Assembly: GCA_024709285.1 (NCBI GenBank)
Contig: JANJWY010000105.1
Location: forward strand, 1-28,409
Length of the DNA: 28,409 bases
Reading direction: 5' to 3'
DNA from: Erysipelotrichaceae bacterium
Lineage (GTDB): Bacteria; Bacillota_I; Bacilli_A; Erysipelotrichales; Erysipelotrichaceae
Shown here piece by piece: positions 14,254 to 22,086 of this stretch (its first letter is position 1; each line of letters starts with the position of its first letter). A program made the position numbers and the translations under genes. The notes below the pieces were generated by a model. The model did no database searches. It worked only from the letters and a program-made list of their open reading frames with translations, and was not told the origin of the DNA.

Positions 14254-15747
14254 ATGGGATTATTTGAACATGAGGCCAGACAGTTTAAGTTTGATGTGCT
14301 CAGAGAGGTGGCTGTCCGCGCCTATGAAAACACATGTACGCCAAACATCGAGGATGAATTAGCTTATAAATTAATACCAACCACAAAAGCAGACTTCAGG
14401 TGCTGCGTGTACAAAGAAAGAGAAATCATTCGTCAAAGAACCCGTCTTGCCATTGGTAAATCACCAAACATAAGACGCAAAGAAGATATTCGTCCGAAGC
14501 AGATCGTTCAGGTGCTTGAGGCTGCGTGTGACGGTTGTACGATAAAGAAAATTCAAATTACCGACAACTGTCGAAAATGCATGGCTAAAAGCTGCATGAG
14601 TGCTTGCCGGTTTGATGCTGTTCACATGGGTGCCGATCGGGCAATCATTGATTATGACAAATGTAAAGAATGTGGAGCCTGTGTCAAAGTATGCCCATTT
14701 CATGCCATCGTCGAGACTGTCCGTCCATGCAAAGCATCATGTGCTGTCGATGCCATTACCATGGATGAAAACGGAATCGCTCAGATCAATGAAGAGAAGT
14801 GCATCAATTGCGCTGCTTGTCAGTCAGCCTGTCCTTTCGGAGCCATTGAGGATACCTCATGGATCGTTCCGGTCATTCAGCTAATAAATCTGGAAACTCC
14901 GATGATTGCAATGATCGCACCATCGATTCAAGGTCAGTTTGACTCGGCGAATCTGGATCAAATCAAATCAGGTATACGTATGCTTGGATTTACGGATGTC
15001 GTAGAAGTTGCGGCAGGAGCCGATGCGGTGGCCTGGTATGAAAAAAACGAGTTGAAGGAAAAAATGTCAGAGGGAGTACCGATGACGACTTCCTGCTGCC
15101 CGGCCTTTTTGAATCTGGCAAAGCAGCATTTTCCAAGTGTATATGAAAAAAATATGTCAACGATGGCATCTCCCATGATCGTTATGGCCCGAATGTTGAA
15201 AAAGAAGTATCCGAAAACAGGGGTCGTATTCATTGGGCCGTGTGTGGCTAAGAAACAGGAAGCGATGTCGGAGGGCATGTTTCCGGATGTTGACTATGTT
15301 CTTACGTATGAGGAAGTGGCAGCCATGCTTGTTGCCAAACGGATATACCTCAATGATATCAAATGTGAAACCCACGTAGAGGCAAGTGTGTTCGGACGTA
15401 ATTTTGCTTTTGGTCAGGGCGTGTCAAAAGCGTTGATACAGGCAGCAAACGAGGATGGCGGATTTACGTTCAAAGGTGAATATGCCGATGGGTGTCTGGA
15501 GTGTAAGAAACAGCTGATGATTCTGAAGGCCGGAAGATTTACATCCGATATACTGGAAGGAATGTCGTGTAAGGGCGGATGCGGAAACGGACCGGCAATC
15601 ATCGATAATTCCATTAAGGTAAAAGTCCGATTTGATCTGGAAAATTCACCTCACAAGCATAAAACGATTAAAGACACGATTGAACGATATGGATTTGAAG
15701 ACATCGATATGCACCGACATTCAACAAAGGAGATCAAATCATGGTAA
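14254..15747 (+). CDS. [FeFe]-hydrogenase, group B-like, monomeric
   Basis: This predicted enzyme reversibly makes or consumes H2 at an H-cluster, probably with ferredoxin as partner. I take the second ATG (14254), seven bases after AAGGTGG; the ATG at 14248 abuts that site. The 497-residue protein starts with a helical domain (CCVYKEREIIRQR, as in group B1/B3 enzymes). Cysteine-rich ferredoxin-like repeats follow at about residues 110-215, including CKECGACVKVCP and CINCAACQSACP. The H-cluster motifs are L1 TTSCCPAF (catalytic Cys281, ligand Cys282), L2 GPCVAKKQE (Cys330) and L3 EGMSCKGGC (Cys439, Cys443), so every cluster cysteine is present. L1 ends in Phe rather than Trp and L2 begins GPC rather than MPC, both typical of group B. 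No hydEFG maturase genes are in the window. Confidence 0.88.
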   Translation: MGLFEHEARQFKFDVLREVAVRAYENTCTPNIEDELAYKLIPTTKADFRCCVYKEREIIRQRTRLAIGKSPNIRRKEDIRPKQIVQVLEAACDGCTIKKIQITDNCRKCMAKSCMSACRFDAVHMGADRAIIDYDKCKECGACVKVCPFHAIVETVRPCKASCAVDAITMDENGIAQINEEKCINCAACQSACPFGAIEDTSWIVPVIQLINLETPMIAMIAPSIQGQFDSANLDQIKSGIRMLGFTDVVEVAAGADAVAWYEKNELKEKMSEGVPMTTSCCPAFLNLAKQHFPSVYEKNMSTMASPMIVMARMLKKKYPKTGVVFIGPCVAKKQEAMSEGMFPDVDYVLTYEEVAAMLVAKRIYLNDIKCETHVEASVFGRNFAFGQGVSKALIQAANEDGGFTFKGEYADGCLECKKQLMILKAGRFTSDILEGMSCKGGCGNGPAIIDNSIKVKVRFDLENSPHKHKTIKDTIERYGFEDIDMHRHSTKEIKSW

Positions 15748-15989
15748 TCATTGAAATATGTATTGGCAGTTCATGTTATGTCCGAGGGGCGAACAATGTC
15801 GTGGAACATGTCAACGCATGGATCGAGCAGTTCCAATGGGAAGAGAAGGTCAAAGTCAAAGGGGCTTTTTGCATGGGACTTTGCTCTCAGGGATTAGGAG
15901 TGAAGATCAATGGCCAAGCTGTCAGCGGTTTGGGGTTGCATAATATTGACACTCTGTTGCTGCCATTGATTCAACAGGAACTGAACTAG
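15741..15989 (+). CDS. Thioredoxin-fold [2Fe-2S] ferredoxin-like protein
   Basis: This 82-residue protein resembles the C-terminal domain of NuoE/HydC proteins, a thioredoxin fold carrying one [2Fe-2S] cluster. The four ligands are visible as C-x4-C (Cys7, Cys12) and C-x3-C (Cys44, Cys48), in CIGSSC and FCMGLC. The FDH-type or NuoE N-terminal helical domain is absent, so it stands alone. It overlaps the end of the group B hydrogenase gene by seven bases (ribosome binding site AAAGGAGAT) and is followed one base later by the sensory hydrogenase, so it most likely passes electrons to or between these two proteins. Small proteins of this kind accompany hfs-type hydrogenase clusters. Confidence 0.87.
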   Translation: MVIIEICIGSSCYVRGANNVVEHVNAWIEQFQWEEKVKVKGAFCMGLCSQGLGVKINGQAVSGLGLHNIDTLLLPLIQQELN

Positions 15990-15990
15990 T

Positions 15991-17649
15991 ATGACCATCA
16001 TCGATCTGCAAGAGAAGAACTGTAAAAACTGTCATCACTGTGTGCGAAACTGCCCGGTGAAGGCGATCAGCTTTGCTACCGGAAAACCGGAAATCGTTGA
16101 AGAAGAGTGCATTCTGTGTGGTAACTGTTATGTTATCTGTCCGCATGATGCAAAAAGAGTCAACAGTGACATCGATCGTGTAAAGAATTGGCTGAAGTCG
16201 GGTGAAAAAGTGCACTGCAGTCTGGCACCGAGTTTTGTCGGATTGCTGCAAACCGAAGAGCGCGTGAAACAGACATTGCTTCGCATGGGATTTGCCAGTG
16301 TGGAAGAAACATCGATCGGTGCAGCGGAGGTATCCGCACATTATCGAGAGTTGTGTAAACAAGCAACGATGACCAATATCCTGTCTACCTGTTGTCCGGT
16401 TGTCGTGAAGCTGATTACTACCCGATTTCCTCAGTTGGTCGATCAAATAGCTCCGGTGATCTCACCGATGCGTGCTTCGGGGAAAATGCTGAAGCAGAAA
16501 TATCCGAATGATAAAATTGTATTTATCGGTCCATGCATTGCAAAAGTTGAAGAAGGCGAGAATTGTGATGAAATCGATGCCGTACTCACATTCGAAGATG
16601 TTTTTGATTTTGCTGATATGGACAAAGAGGACTTTTTTACTGCCGGTTTTATAGGAGACTTATCGCGAAGTTACCCGGTTACCGGAGGAATCATCCAAAC
16701 CGTTGCCTCCGGATGTGGTGATTATTCGTTGATGACGGTTGATGGCATCGGGCCATTGATGGAATGTCTGCAGGCCATCGTCGATCATACGATTGAACAT
16801 GTGTTTATAGAAATGTCGGCTTGTATCGGGTCTTGTCTGGGTGGGCCGATGTTAAAAAAGGGTCAGCAACGCCGATGGAAAGCTCAGCAGATCTTAAGTG
16901 TTACCAATCAGAACAATGGCTGGCCGGTGTATCAGATTCAATCCGATTGCTATACCGAATATAAGGGAAACCCGTTGGTTCTATCAGAGTTTTCAACTCT
17001 TCAAATCAAACAGGTTTTGCGCAGTTTAGGTAAAACAGATATTGAACATGAATTGAACTGCGGAGCTTGCGGCTATGAGACATGCAAAGCAAAGGCAGTC
17101 GGTGTTTTGCATGGAAAGGCTGATCCGCACTTGTGCCTTCCCTTTGCTTTAGAACAAGCGCAATCCATTTCCAATCTGATCATTGAACATACGCCAAATG
17201 GAATCATTGTGGTAGATGAGAATGAATTCATCAAGGAAATCAACCCGGCAGCCCGTGAGTATCTGGATTGTGTCAATTATCCGGTCGTACATTGGCCACT
17301 CGAAGCCATACTGCCTTCGGAAGAAATATGCAGTCAACTGAGATCGCTTCAGGATGTCCGGTATTTTACCAAAGAATATCCCCACTTAAACAAGACGTTT
17401 CACCATGCGCTGATCCCCATTGCGAAGCAGCATATCAATGTTGTGATTTTAATGGATTTAACGGAGGAGAAGCATAAAGAAAGAAAAATCAAGGAATATC
17501 GGCAGACGATCATGGATGTAACGCAGAAAGTCATTGATGAGCAAATGCGTACCGTTCAGGAAATTGCGTCACTGCTTGGGGAGACCACCGCGAAGAGTAA
17601 AATTGCCCTTATGCAGCTGAAGAAAACAGTTGAGGAAGAATCACAATGA
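15991..17649 (+). CDS. Putative sensory [FeFe]-hydrogenase with Fe-S and PAS domains
   Basis: The 552-residue protein combines five parts in order: two ferredoxin-type clusters (CKNCHHCVRNCP and CILCGNCYVICP, residues 10-60); an H-cluster domain (residues 70-300); an Fe-S domain CGACGYETC...C (Cys357, 360, 365, 382), like that of RnfB; a PAS domain (about 390-490, TPNGIIVVDENEFIKEINPAA); and a C-terminal coiled coil. The H-cluster motifs are STCCP (Cys134, Cys135), GPCIAKVEE (Cys182) and EMSACIGSC (Cys278, Cys282); all cysteines remain, but L1 has Ser-Thr where most have Thr-Ser. This layout matches the group C hydrogenases thought to sense H2 rather than make it, as in hfs-type loci. It overlaps the phosphatase start by four bases (ATGA). 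Confidence 0.88.
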   Translation: MTIIDLQEKNCKNCHHCVRNCPVKAISFATGKPEIVEEECILCGNCYVICPHDAKRVNSDIDRVKNWLKSGEKVHCSLAPSFVGLLQTEERVKQTLLRMGFASVEETSIGAAEVSAHYRELCKQATMTNILSTCCPVVVKLITTRFPQLVDQIAPVISPMRASGKMLKQKYPNDKIVFIGPCIAKVEEGENCDEIDAVLTFEDVFDFADMDKEDFFTAGFIGDLSRSYPVTGGIIQTVASGCGDYSLMTVDGIGPLMECLQAIVDHTIEHVFIEMSACIGSCLGGPMLKKGQQRRWKAQQILSVTNQNNGWPVYQIQSDCYTEYKGNPLVLSEFSTLQIKQVLRSLGKTDIEHELNCGACGYETCKAKAVGVLHGKADPHLCLPFALEQAQSISNLIIEHTPNGIIVVDENEFIKEINPAAREYLDCVNYPVVHWPLEAILPSEEICSQLRSLQDVRYFTKEYPHLNKTFHHALIPIAKQHINVVILMDLTEEKHKERKIKEYRQTIMDVTQKVIDEQMRTVQEIASLLGETTAKSKIALMQLKKTVEEESQ

Positions 17650-18824
17650 AAGTCGCTGTAGACTCGTTTTATCTTTCATTGAACAAATATTGTGAGGAGT
17701 TATGTGGGGACAAGGTGGCTATCGTACATACGCCTGAATCATTCATCAGTGTTCTTGCGGATGGATTGGGCAGCGGGGTGAAAGCAAATATCTTGGCAAC
17801 GCTGACCTCGACGATTTTGGCACAGATGCTGAAAAACGGGGTCGAACTTCATGAAGCCGTGTACACGCTGACCTCGACCCTTCCGACATGTAAGGAACGT
17901 CAGGTGGCTTACAGCACATTCTCGACACTTCAGATATTCAATAATGGCGAGGCTGTGCTCATCGAGTTTGACAATCCCAAAGCAATCATCCTTCGCAATG
18001 GAAATGAAATCGAAGCGGTGAAGCATTCCATCCACATTCAAAACCGGTTGGTGATTGAAAGCCGGTTTAAATGCAAGCCCAATGATGTGATCGTACTTGT
18101 TTCGGATGGCGTTTTGCATGCCGGATTAGGAACGATTCTTAATTTCGGTTGGAAGCGCAGAGATGTGATTTCACATCTGCGATCAACCATGCGAAACAAT
18201 GATCATGCGAGGGATATCGGTGAGAATCTTATGGTTGTTGTCAATGATCTGTATCGAAATCAGCCGATGGATGATTCAACGGTATTGGTTGCTCGTATTG
18301 TCGATCGGACCAAGACGGTCGTTATGGTCGGTCCTCCGAGAAAAGTGGAGGATGATTATGACATCGTTATGAAACTGTTATCAGCTGATGGAAAGAAAAT
18401 CGTTTGCGGGGGGACAACGGCACAAATCGTTTCGCGGTTTTTGAAAGAAGAAATACAACTTGATGAGAATATTTCGCTTAACAGTGACTTACCGCCGATG
18501 GCCATGATTCGAGGTATTGATTTAGTCACAGAAGGAGTCCTTACGTTGGGGCGAGTCGGAGACTTACTGGTTGATTGTGTGGCTTCAAAGCAGCAACTCG
18601 ATCATCTATGCAGCATTGAGGCGAAGGATGGGGCTATCAAAATGGTGCAGATGTTGTTGTCTGAATGTTCGGAAATCGTTTTTCTGGCTGGGCTGGCAGA
18701 TAATCCGGCGCACAGTCAAGTCGCCTATTCGCCATTGTCTCTTCGATTTAAGGTTCGTCTTATCGAGCGTATTGCTGAGCACTTACGCGCACTAGGGAAA
18801 ATTGTCTCTGTCGTACAATGTTAG
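17646..18824 (+). CDS. SpoIIE/PP2C-type serine/threonine phosphatase linked to sensory hydrogenase
   Basis: The N-terminal 225 residues are a PP2C-superfamily phosphatase of the SpoIIE/RsbU branch. The metal-binding motifs are LADGLGSG (Asp39-Gly40), VSDGVLHAG (Asp154-Gly155) and MDDSTVLVARI (Asp209-Asp210). The remaining 165 residues (from TKTVVMVGPPRK) form a second domain I cannot name, with GGTTAQIVSRFL and IDLVTEGVLTL motifs. There is no transmembrane segment, so it acts in the cytoplasm. The ATGA overlap with the PAS hydrogenase implies a stoichiometric partner, and it is plausibly the output of that sensor. No anti-anti-sigma (STAS) protein or kinase gene is adjacent, so its target is unknown. 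A terminator overlaps its stop. Confidence 0.85.
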   Translation: MKVAVDSFYLSLNKYCEELCGDKVAIVHTPESFISVLADGLGSGVKANILATLTSTILAQMLKNGVELHEAVYTLTSTLPTCKERQVAYSTFSTLQIFNNGEAVLIEFDNPKAIILRNGNEIEAVKHSIHIQNRLVIESRFKCKPNDVIVLVSDGVLHAGLGTILNFGWKRRDVISHLRSTMRNNDHARDIGENLMVVVNDLYRNQPMDDSTVLVARIVDRTKTVVMVGPPRKVEDDYDIVMKLLSADGKKIVCGGTTAQIVSRFLKEEIQLDENISLNSDLPPMAMIRGIDLVTEGVLTLGRVGDLLVDCVASKQQLDHLCSIEAKDGAIKMVQMLLSECSEIVFLAGLADNPAHSQVAYSPLSLRFKVRLIERIAEHLRALGKIVSVVQC

Positions 18825-18845
18825 TCTGCCAGTGGCAGACTTTTG
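18823..18845 (+). terminator. Terminator of the hydrogenase operon
   Basis: The eight-base stem AGTCTGCC / GGCAGACT (18823-18830 and 18834-18841) has a three-base loop and runs into TTTT. The first two bases are the end of the phosphatase stop codon TAG. Confidence 0.8.
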
Positions 18846-18878
18846 CTTTGGTTGTGAGGTGTGAAAAAAACCTGAAAA

Positions 18879-18887
18879 TGATATAAT
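18879..18887 (+). promoter_or_regulatory. Extended -10 promoter for ispF-gltX
   Basis: TGATATAAT combines a perfect TATAAT (18882-18887) with the TG extension. No convincing -35 is seen at normal distance. It lies between the hydrogenase operon terminator and the ispF start. Confidence 0.6.
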
Positions 18888-18917
18888 AGGAATGAACTGA
18901 AGCAACGAGGTGATTTT

Positions 18918-19394
18918 GTGCGTATTGGACAATCCACGGATATTCATGCTTTTACTGAGGGCAGACCGCTGATTTTGGGGGGTGTGACTATTGATCATCC
19001 TATAGGTTTATTGGGACATTCCGATGCGGATGTGCTTTTGCATGCGATATGCGAGGCTATCATCGGTGCGATGGCATTGGGAGACATTGGAAAACATTTT
19101 CCGGATACCGATCCTGCGTACAAAGGGATATCATCGATGCTCCTGCTGATGAAGACATGGCAGTTGATGGATGATGAGGGTTACCAAATCGTCAATCTTG
19201 ACAGCCTTATTTTGATTGAAAAGCCCAAAATCGCTCCTTATATTGAGGAAATGAAAAAAAATATTTCAATGGCGCTGCACTGCAAAGTATCGCAAGTCAA
19301 TGTCAAAGCTACCCGTGGTGAAAAACTGGGATTTATCGGACGCCAGGAAGGTGTGATGGCACAGGCGATCGTATTATTAGAGAGGAAATCGTAG
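18918..19394 (+). CDS. ispF: 2-C-methyl-D-erythritol 2,4-cyclodiphosphate synthase IspF
   Basis: IspF closes the cyclic diphosphate in the MEP pathway, leading to IPP and DMAPP (the latter also the MiaA substrate). The start is a GTG at 18918 with GAGGTGA at good spacing; the protein then begins MRIGQSTDIHAF. It is 158 residues, the usual length. The zinc ligands Asp8, His10 and His42 fall at the same numbers as in the E. coli enzyme, in TDIH and HSDADVLLHA. KATRGEKLGFIGRQEG is the C-terminal substrate motif, with Arg-Gly where most have Thr-(Thr/Asn). In Bacillus ispD precedes ispF; here it does not. gltX follows two bases after the stop. Confidence 0.95.
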   Translation: MRIGQSTDIHAFTEGRPLILGGVTIDHPIGLLGHSDADVLLHAICEAIIGAMALGDIGKHFPDTDPAYKGISSMLLLMKTWQLMDDEGYQIVNLDSLILIEKPKIAPYIEEMKKNISMALHCKVSQVNVKATRGEKLGFIGRQEGVMAQAIVLLERKS

Positions 19395-19396
19395 AA

Positions 19397-20830
19397 ATGA
19401 AAAGAGTTCGTGTGCGTTATGCACCGAGTCCGACCGGACATTTACACATTGGTAATGCGCGTACCGCACTATTTAACTATTTGTTTGCCAAGCATTATGA
19501 CGGAGATTTTGTTTTGCGCATTGAAGATACGGATATTGAGCGCAATGTTGAGGGGGGCGAAGAGTCTCAGCTGTACTATATGCACTGGTTGGGCATCGAT
19601 CCGGATGAATCACCTAAAAATCCGGGGGCTTATGGTCCTTACCGTCAAATGGAGCGTTTGGATATATATCAGAAGCATACCGATTGGCTCATTGAAAAGG
19701 GGTATGCTTATAAGTGTTATTGTACATCGGAAGAGTTGGATGAAGATTATCAGAAACAAGTGGAGGCCGGTCATGCGGCGACCCGCTACAATCGCAAGTG
19801 TCTTCATTTAAGTAAGGAACAAAGAGAAGAGAATGAACGTAAGGAGTTGCCTTATACGGTTCGTATCCGTGTTCCAGACAATGAAACATATGCTTTCAGT
19901 GATATGATTCGCGGCAATGTGACCTTTGAAGCGAAAGATATCGGTGATTGGGTGTTGGTTAAGGCCAATGGCATTCCGACGTATAATTATGCGGTCGTCA
20001 TCGATGATCACCTGATGGCCATTACCCATGTTTTCCGTGGGGAGGAACATCTTTCCAATACGCCGAAACAGCTGATGCTCTATCGGATGTTTGGCTGGGA
20101 GATTCCGCAATTCGCTCATATGACTCTGATCGTTAATGAGCAACGCAAGAAACTGTCAAAACGGGACAATTCCATCATGCAATACATGAGTCAGTATAAA
20201 GATTTGGGATATTTACCGCAGGCGATGTTTAATTTCATGGCATTGTTGGGTTGGTCGCCGGATACAGAACAGGAAATCTATTCTCATGATGAGCTGATCA
20301 AGGTTTTCGATGAGAAACGCCTGTCTAAATCACCATCGATGTTTGACAAACAAAAACTGACATGGGTGAATAACCGGTATATCAAAGAGTTACCCTTGTC
20401 GGAGGTTGTTGCTCTTTGTAAGCCGTTTTTAGAGAAAGAGTTTGATTTAAGAGATCGCAGTGAGACTTGGATAGAAAAACTCATTGCCTTGTTCCATGAT
20501 CAACTGTCCTATGGTCATCAAATCACGGAGTTGGCACGGCTGTTCTTTATTGCTCCGGAAGTATTGGAAGAAGATGCAAAGGAAGCACTGGCGTGGGAGA
20601 CGACACCTGTCATTGCTAAGGCATTTGTTGATTATTTGCCATCGGAGTGGACCGTTGAGAACCTGAAACTGACAATGGATACGGTTAAAAATGAAACCAA
20701 AGTTAAAGGGAAGCCCTTGTTTATGGGCTTGCGTGCTGCGATGACCGGTCAGTGTCATGGACCGGATCTGATGAGTACGATATATCTTTTGGGAAAAGAA
20801 GAAGTAAGCAAACGTTTGAGTCAAATTTAA
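19397..20830 (+). CDS. gltX: Glutamate--tRNA ligase (GluRS)
   Basis: GluRS charges tRNA-Glu and, in Gram-positives lacking GlnRS, usually also tRNA-Gln before amidation by GatCAB. The 477-residue class I synthetase has the HIGH-type motif PSPTGHLHIGNAR (residues 10-22), RIEDTD, YNYAVVIDDHLM, the HVFRGEEHL segment, and KLSKR (252-256) as its KMSKS equivalent. The C-terminal anticodon-binding helical region begins around residue 320. It has an AGAGGAAAT ribosome binding site inside the end of ispF. The ispF-gltX pairing is shared with Bacillus. Whether it is discriminating or non-discriminating cannot be told from the sequence alone. Confidence 0.96.
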   Translation: MKRVRVRYAPSPTGHLHIGNARTALFNYLFAKHYDGDFVLRIEDTDIERNVEGGEESQLYYMHWLGIDPDESPKNPGAYGPYRQMERLDIYQKHTDWLIEKGYAYKCYCTSEELDEDYQKQVEAGHAATRYNRKCLHLSKEQREENERKELPYTVRIRVPDNETYAFSDMIRGNVTFEAKDIGDWVLVKANGIPTYNYAVVIDDHLMAITHVFRGEEHLSNTPKQLMLYRMFGWEIPQFAHMTLIVNEQRKKLSKRDNSIMQYMSQYKDLGYLPQAMFNFMALLGWSPDTEQEIYSHDELIKVFDEKRLSKSPSMFDKQKLTWVNNRYIKELPLSEVVALCKPFLEKEFDLRDRSETWIEKLIALFHDQLSYGHQITELARLFFIAPEVLEEDAKEALAWETTPVIAKAFVDYLPSEWTVENLKLTMDTVKNETKVKGKPLFMGLRAAMTGQCHGPDLMSTIYLLGKEEVSKRLSQI

Positions 20831-20847
20831 AAGCGGGAGGTGGTCGC

Positions 20848-22086
20848 ATGTTTGAGTTACTGGCAGAGAAGAAGGTCATGCGTGATCCGATTCATGAATA
20901 CATCCATATTCAATACAAGGTGATTTGGGATAGCATTGATTCACCGGAATTTCAGCGGTTACGACGGATACATCAGTTAGGTCCGACTTTTCAAGTGTAT
21001 CATACGGCCGAGCATTCCCGTTTTTCTCATTCCTTAGGCGTTTATGAGATTGTTCGGCGGATGGTTGAGGAAGTTGAAGGGGTCAAAGAACATTTGAGTG
21101 AGTTTGAACGGGTTGCTGTTATGCTTGCGGGCTTATTGCATGATCTTGGTCACGGACCTTTCTCGCATGCTTTTGAGTTAATTCAAAATCAACACCATGA
21201 GTTTTATACTGAGCAGATTCTGTTGGGCGAGAGTAAGATTCATAAAATTTTATATGATGCCGATGTGAACCTTCCAAAAGCAGTAGCGGACATTATCGCT
21301 CATCGATATGCTAATAAGCTGCTGACTCAAATGATTTCGGGTCAGTTGGATGCCGATCGGATGGATTATCTGCTAAGAGATGCGTATTTTACCGGCACCA
21401 GTTATGGTCAATTTGATTTGGAACGTATTATACGCACATTGCGCGTCGCGGATGAGCGGCTGGTCGTCAAGGAAAGCGGTATGCATACGGTAGAGGATTA
21501 CATCATGGCGCGCTACCATATGTATTGGCAAGTGTATTATCATCCGGTGTCGAGAAGCTTTGAGGCTGTATTGATAAGTTTTTTCAGAAGGATGAAGGAT
21601 CTTTATCACAAAAATCCATTATCTCTTACCGGTTATGATATGTTTACGCCGTTTTTAAGAGATGAAACCGTTCGTATCGAGGATTATATCGCAATGGATG
21701 AACCGGCATTTATGTATGGCATGTCATTATGCAAAAAACATCCGGACAAAATCCTGTCCGATTTAGCCCGGCGTTTACTCACACGGGATTTATTTGGTTA
21801 TTTGGACATTGAAAATGAGAAAGCTGTTTCTGAGATGAAGAAGAAGGTGGAAGCCTGCGGGTTTGAATCAGAGTATTATTTCACTGTGGATCGTGCGAAG
21901 CAACAGCCGTATCAGCCCTATCGCGGCAAGGAGAGTTCAATGATTTGGGTCATGTTAAAAGACGGCCGGATTCGTGAACTGTCGGATGTATCGGTAATCG
22001 TGCAAGCCATAGTCAAAGGTGAGGATAAAAGTGATCGGAGAATGTTTTTCCCGAAAATATGTATGGAGATGAATCATGAACAATGA
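20848..22086 (+). CDS. HD-domain phosphohydrolase (COG1078/YwfO-like)
   Basis: A predicted metal-dependent phosphohydrolase of the SAMHD1-related HD superfamily, possibly acting on dNTPs or other nucleotides. I start at the ATG at 20848 with GGGAGGTGG upstream and seventeen bases after the gltX stop; upstream in-frame codons lie inside gltX. The 412-residue protein shows MRDPIHEYIH, the HD ligands His61 (SRFSHSLG) and His98-Asp99 (GLLHDLGHGPFSH), and the family motif SGQLDADRMDYLLRDAYFTG with Asp168/Asp170. The C-terminal third is specific to this subgroup. It overlaps the following aminopeptidase gene by eleven bases, so the two are coupled. The physiological substrate is unknown. Confidence 0.88.
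   Translation: MFELLAEKKVMRDPIHEYIHIQYKVIWDSIDSPEFQRLRRIHQLGPTFQVYHTAEHSRFSHSLGVYEIVRRMVEEVEGVKEHLSEFERVAVMLAGLLHDLGHGPFSHAFELIQNQHHEFYTEQILLGESKIHKILYDADVNLPKAVADIIAHRYANKLLTQMISGQLDADRMDYLLRDAYFTGTSYGQFDLERIIRTLRVADERLVVKESGMHTVEDYIMARYHMYWQVYYHPVSRSFEAVLISFFRRMKDLYHKNPLSLTGYDMFTPFLRDETVRIEDYIAMDEPAFMYGMSLCKKHPDKILSDLARRLLTRDLFGYLDIENEKAVSEMKKKVEACGFESEYYFTVDRAKQQPYQPYRGKESSMIWVMLKDGRIRELSDVSVIVQAIVKGEDKSDRRMFFPKICMEMNHEQ

Noticed and set aside
15922..16446. 174-residue open frame on the minus strand
   Set aside because: It lies entirely opposite the sensory hydrogenase and the end of the small Fe-S gene, has no ribosome binding site and no recognisable motif; it is a shadow frame.
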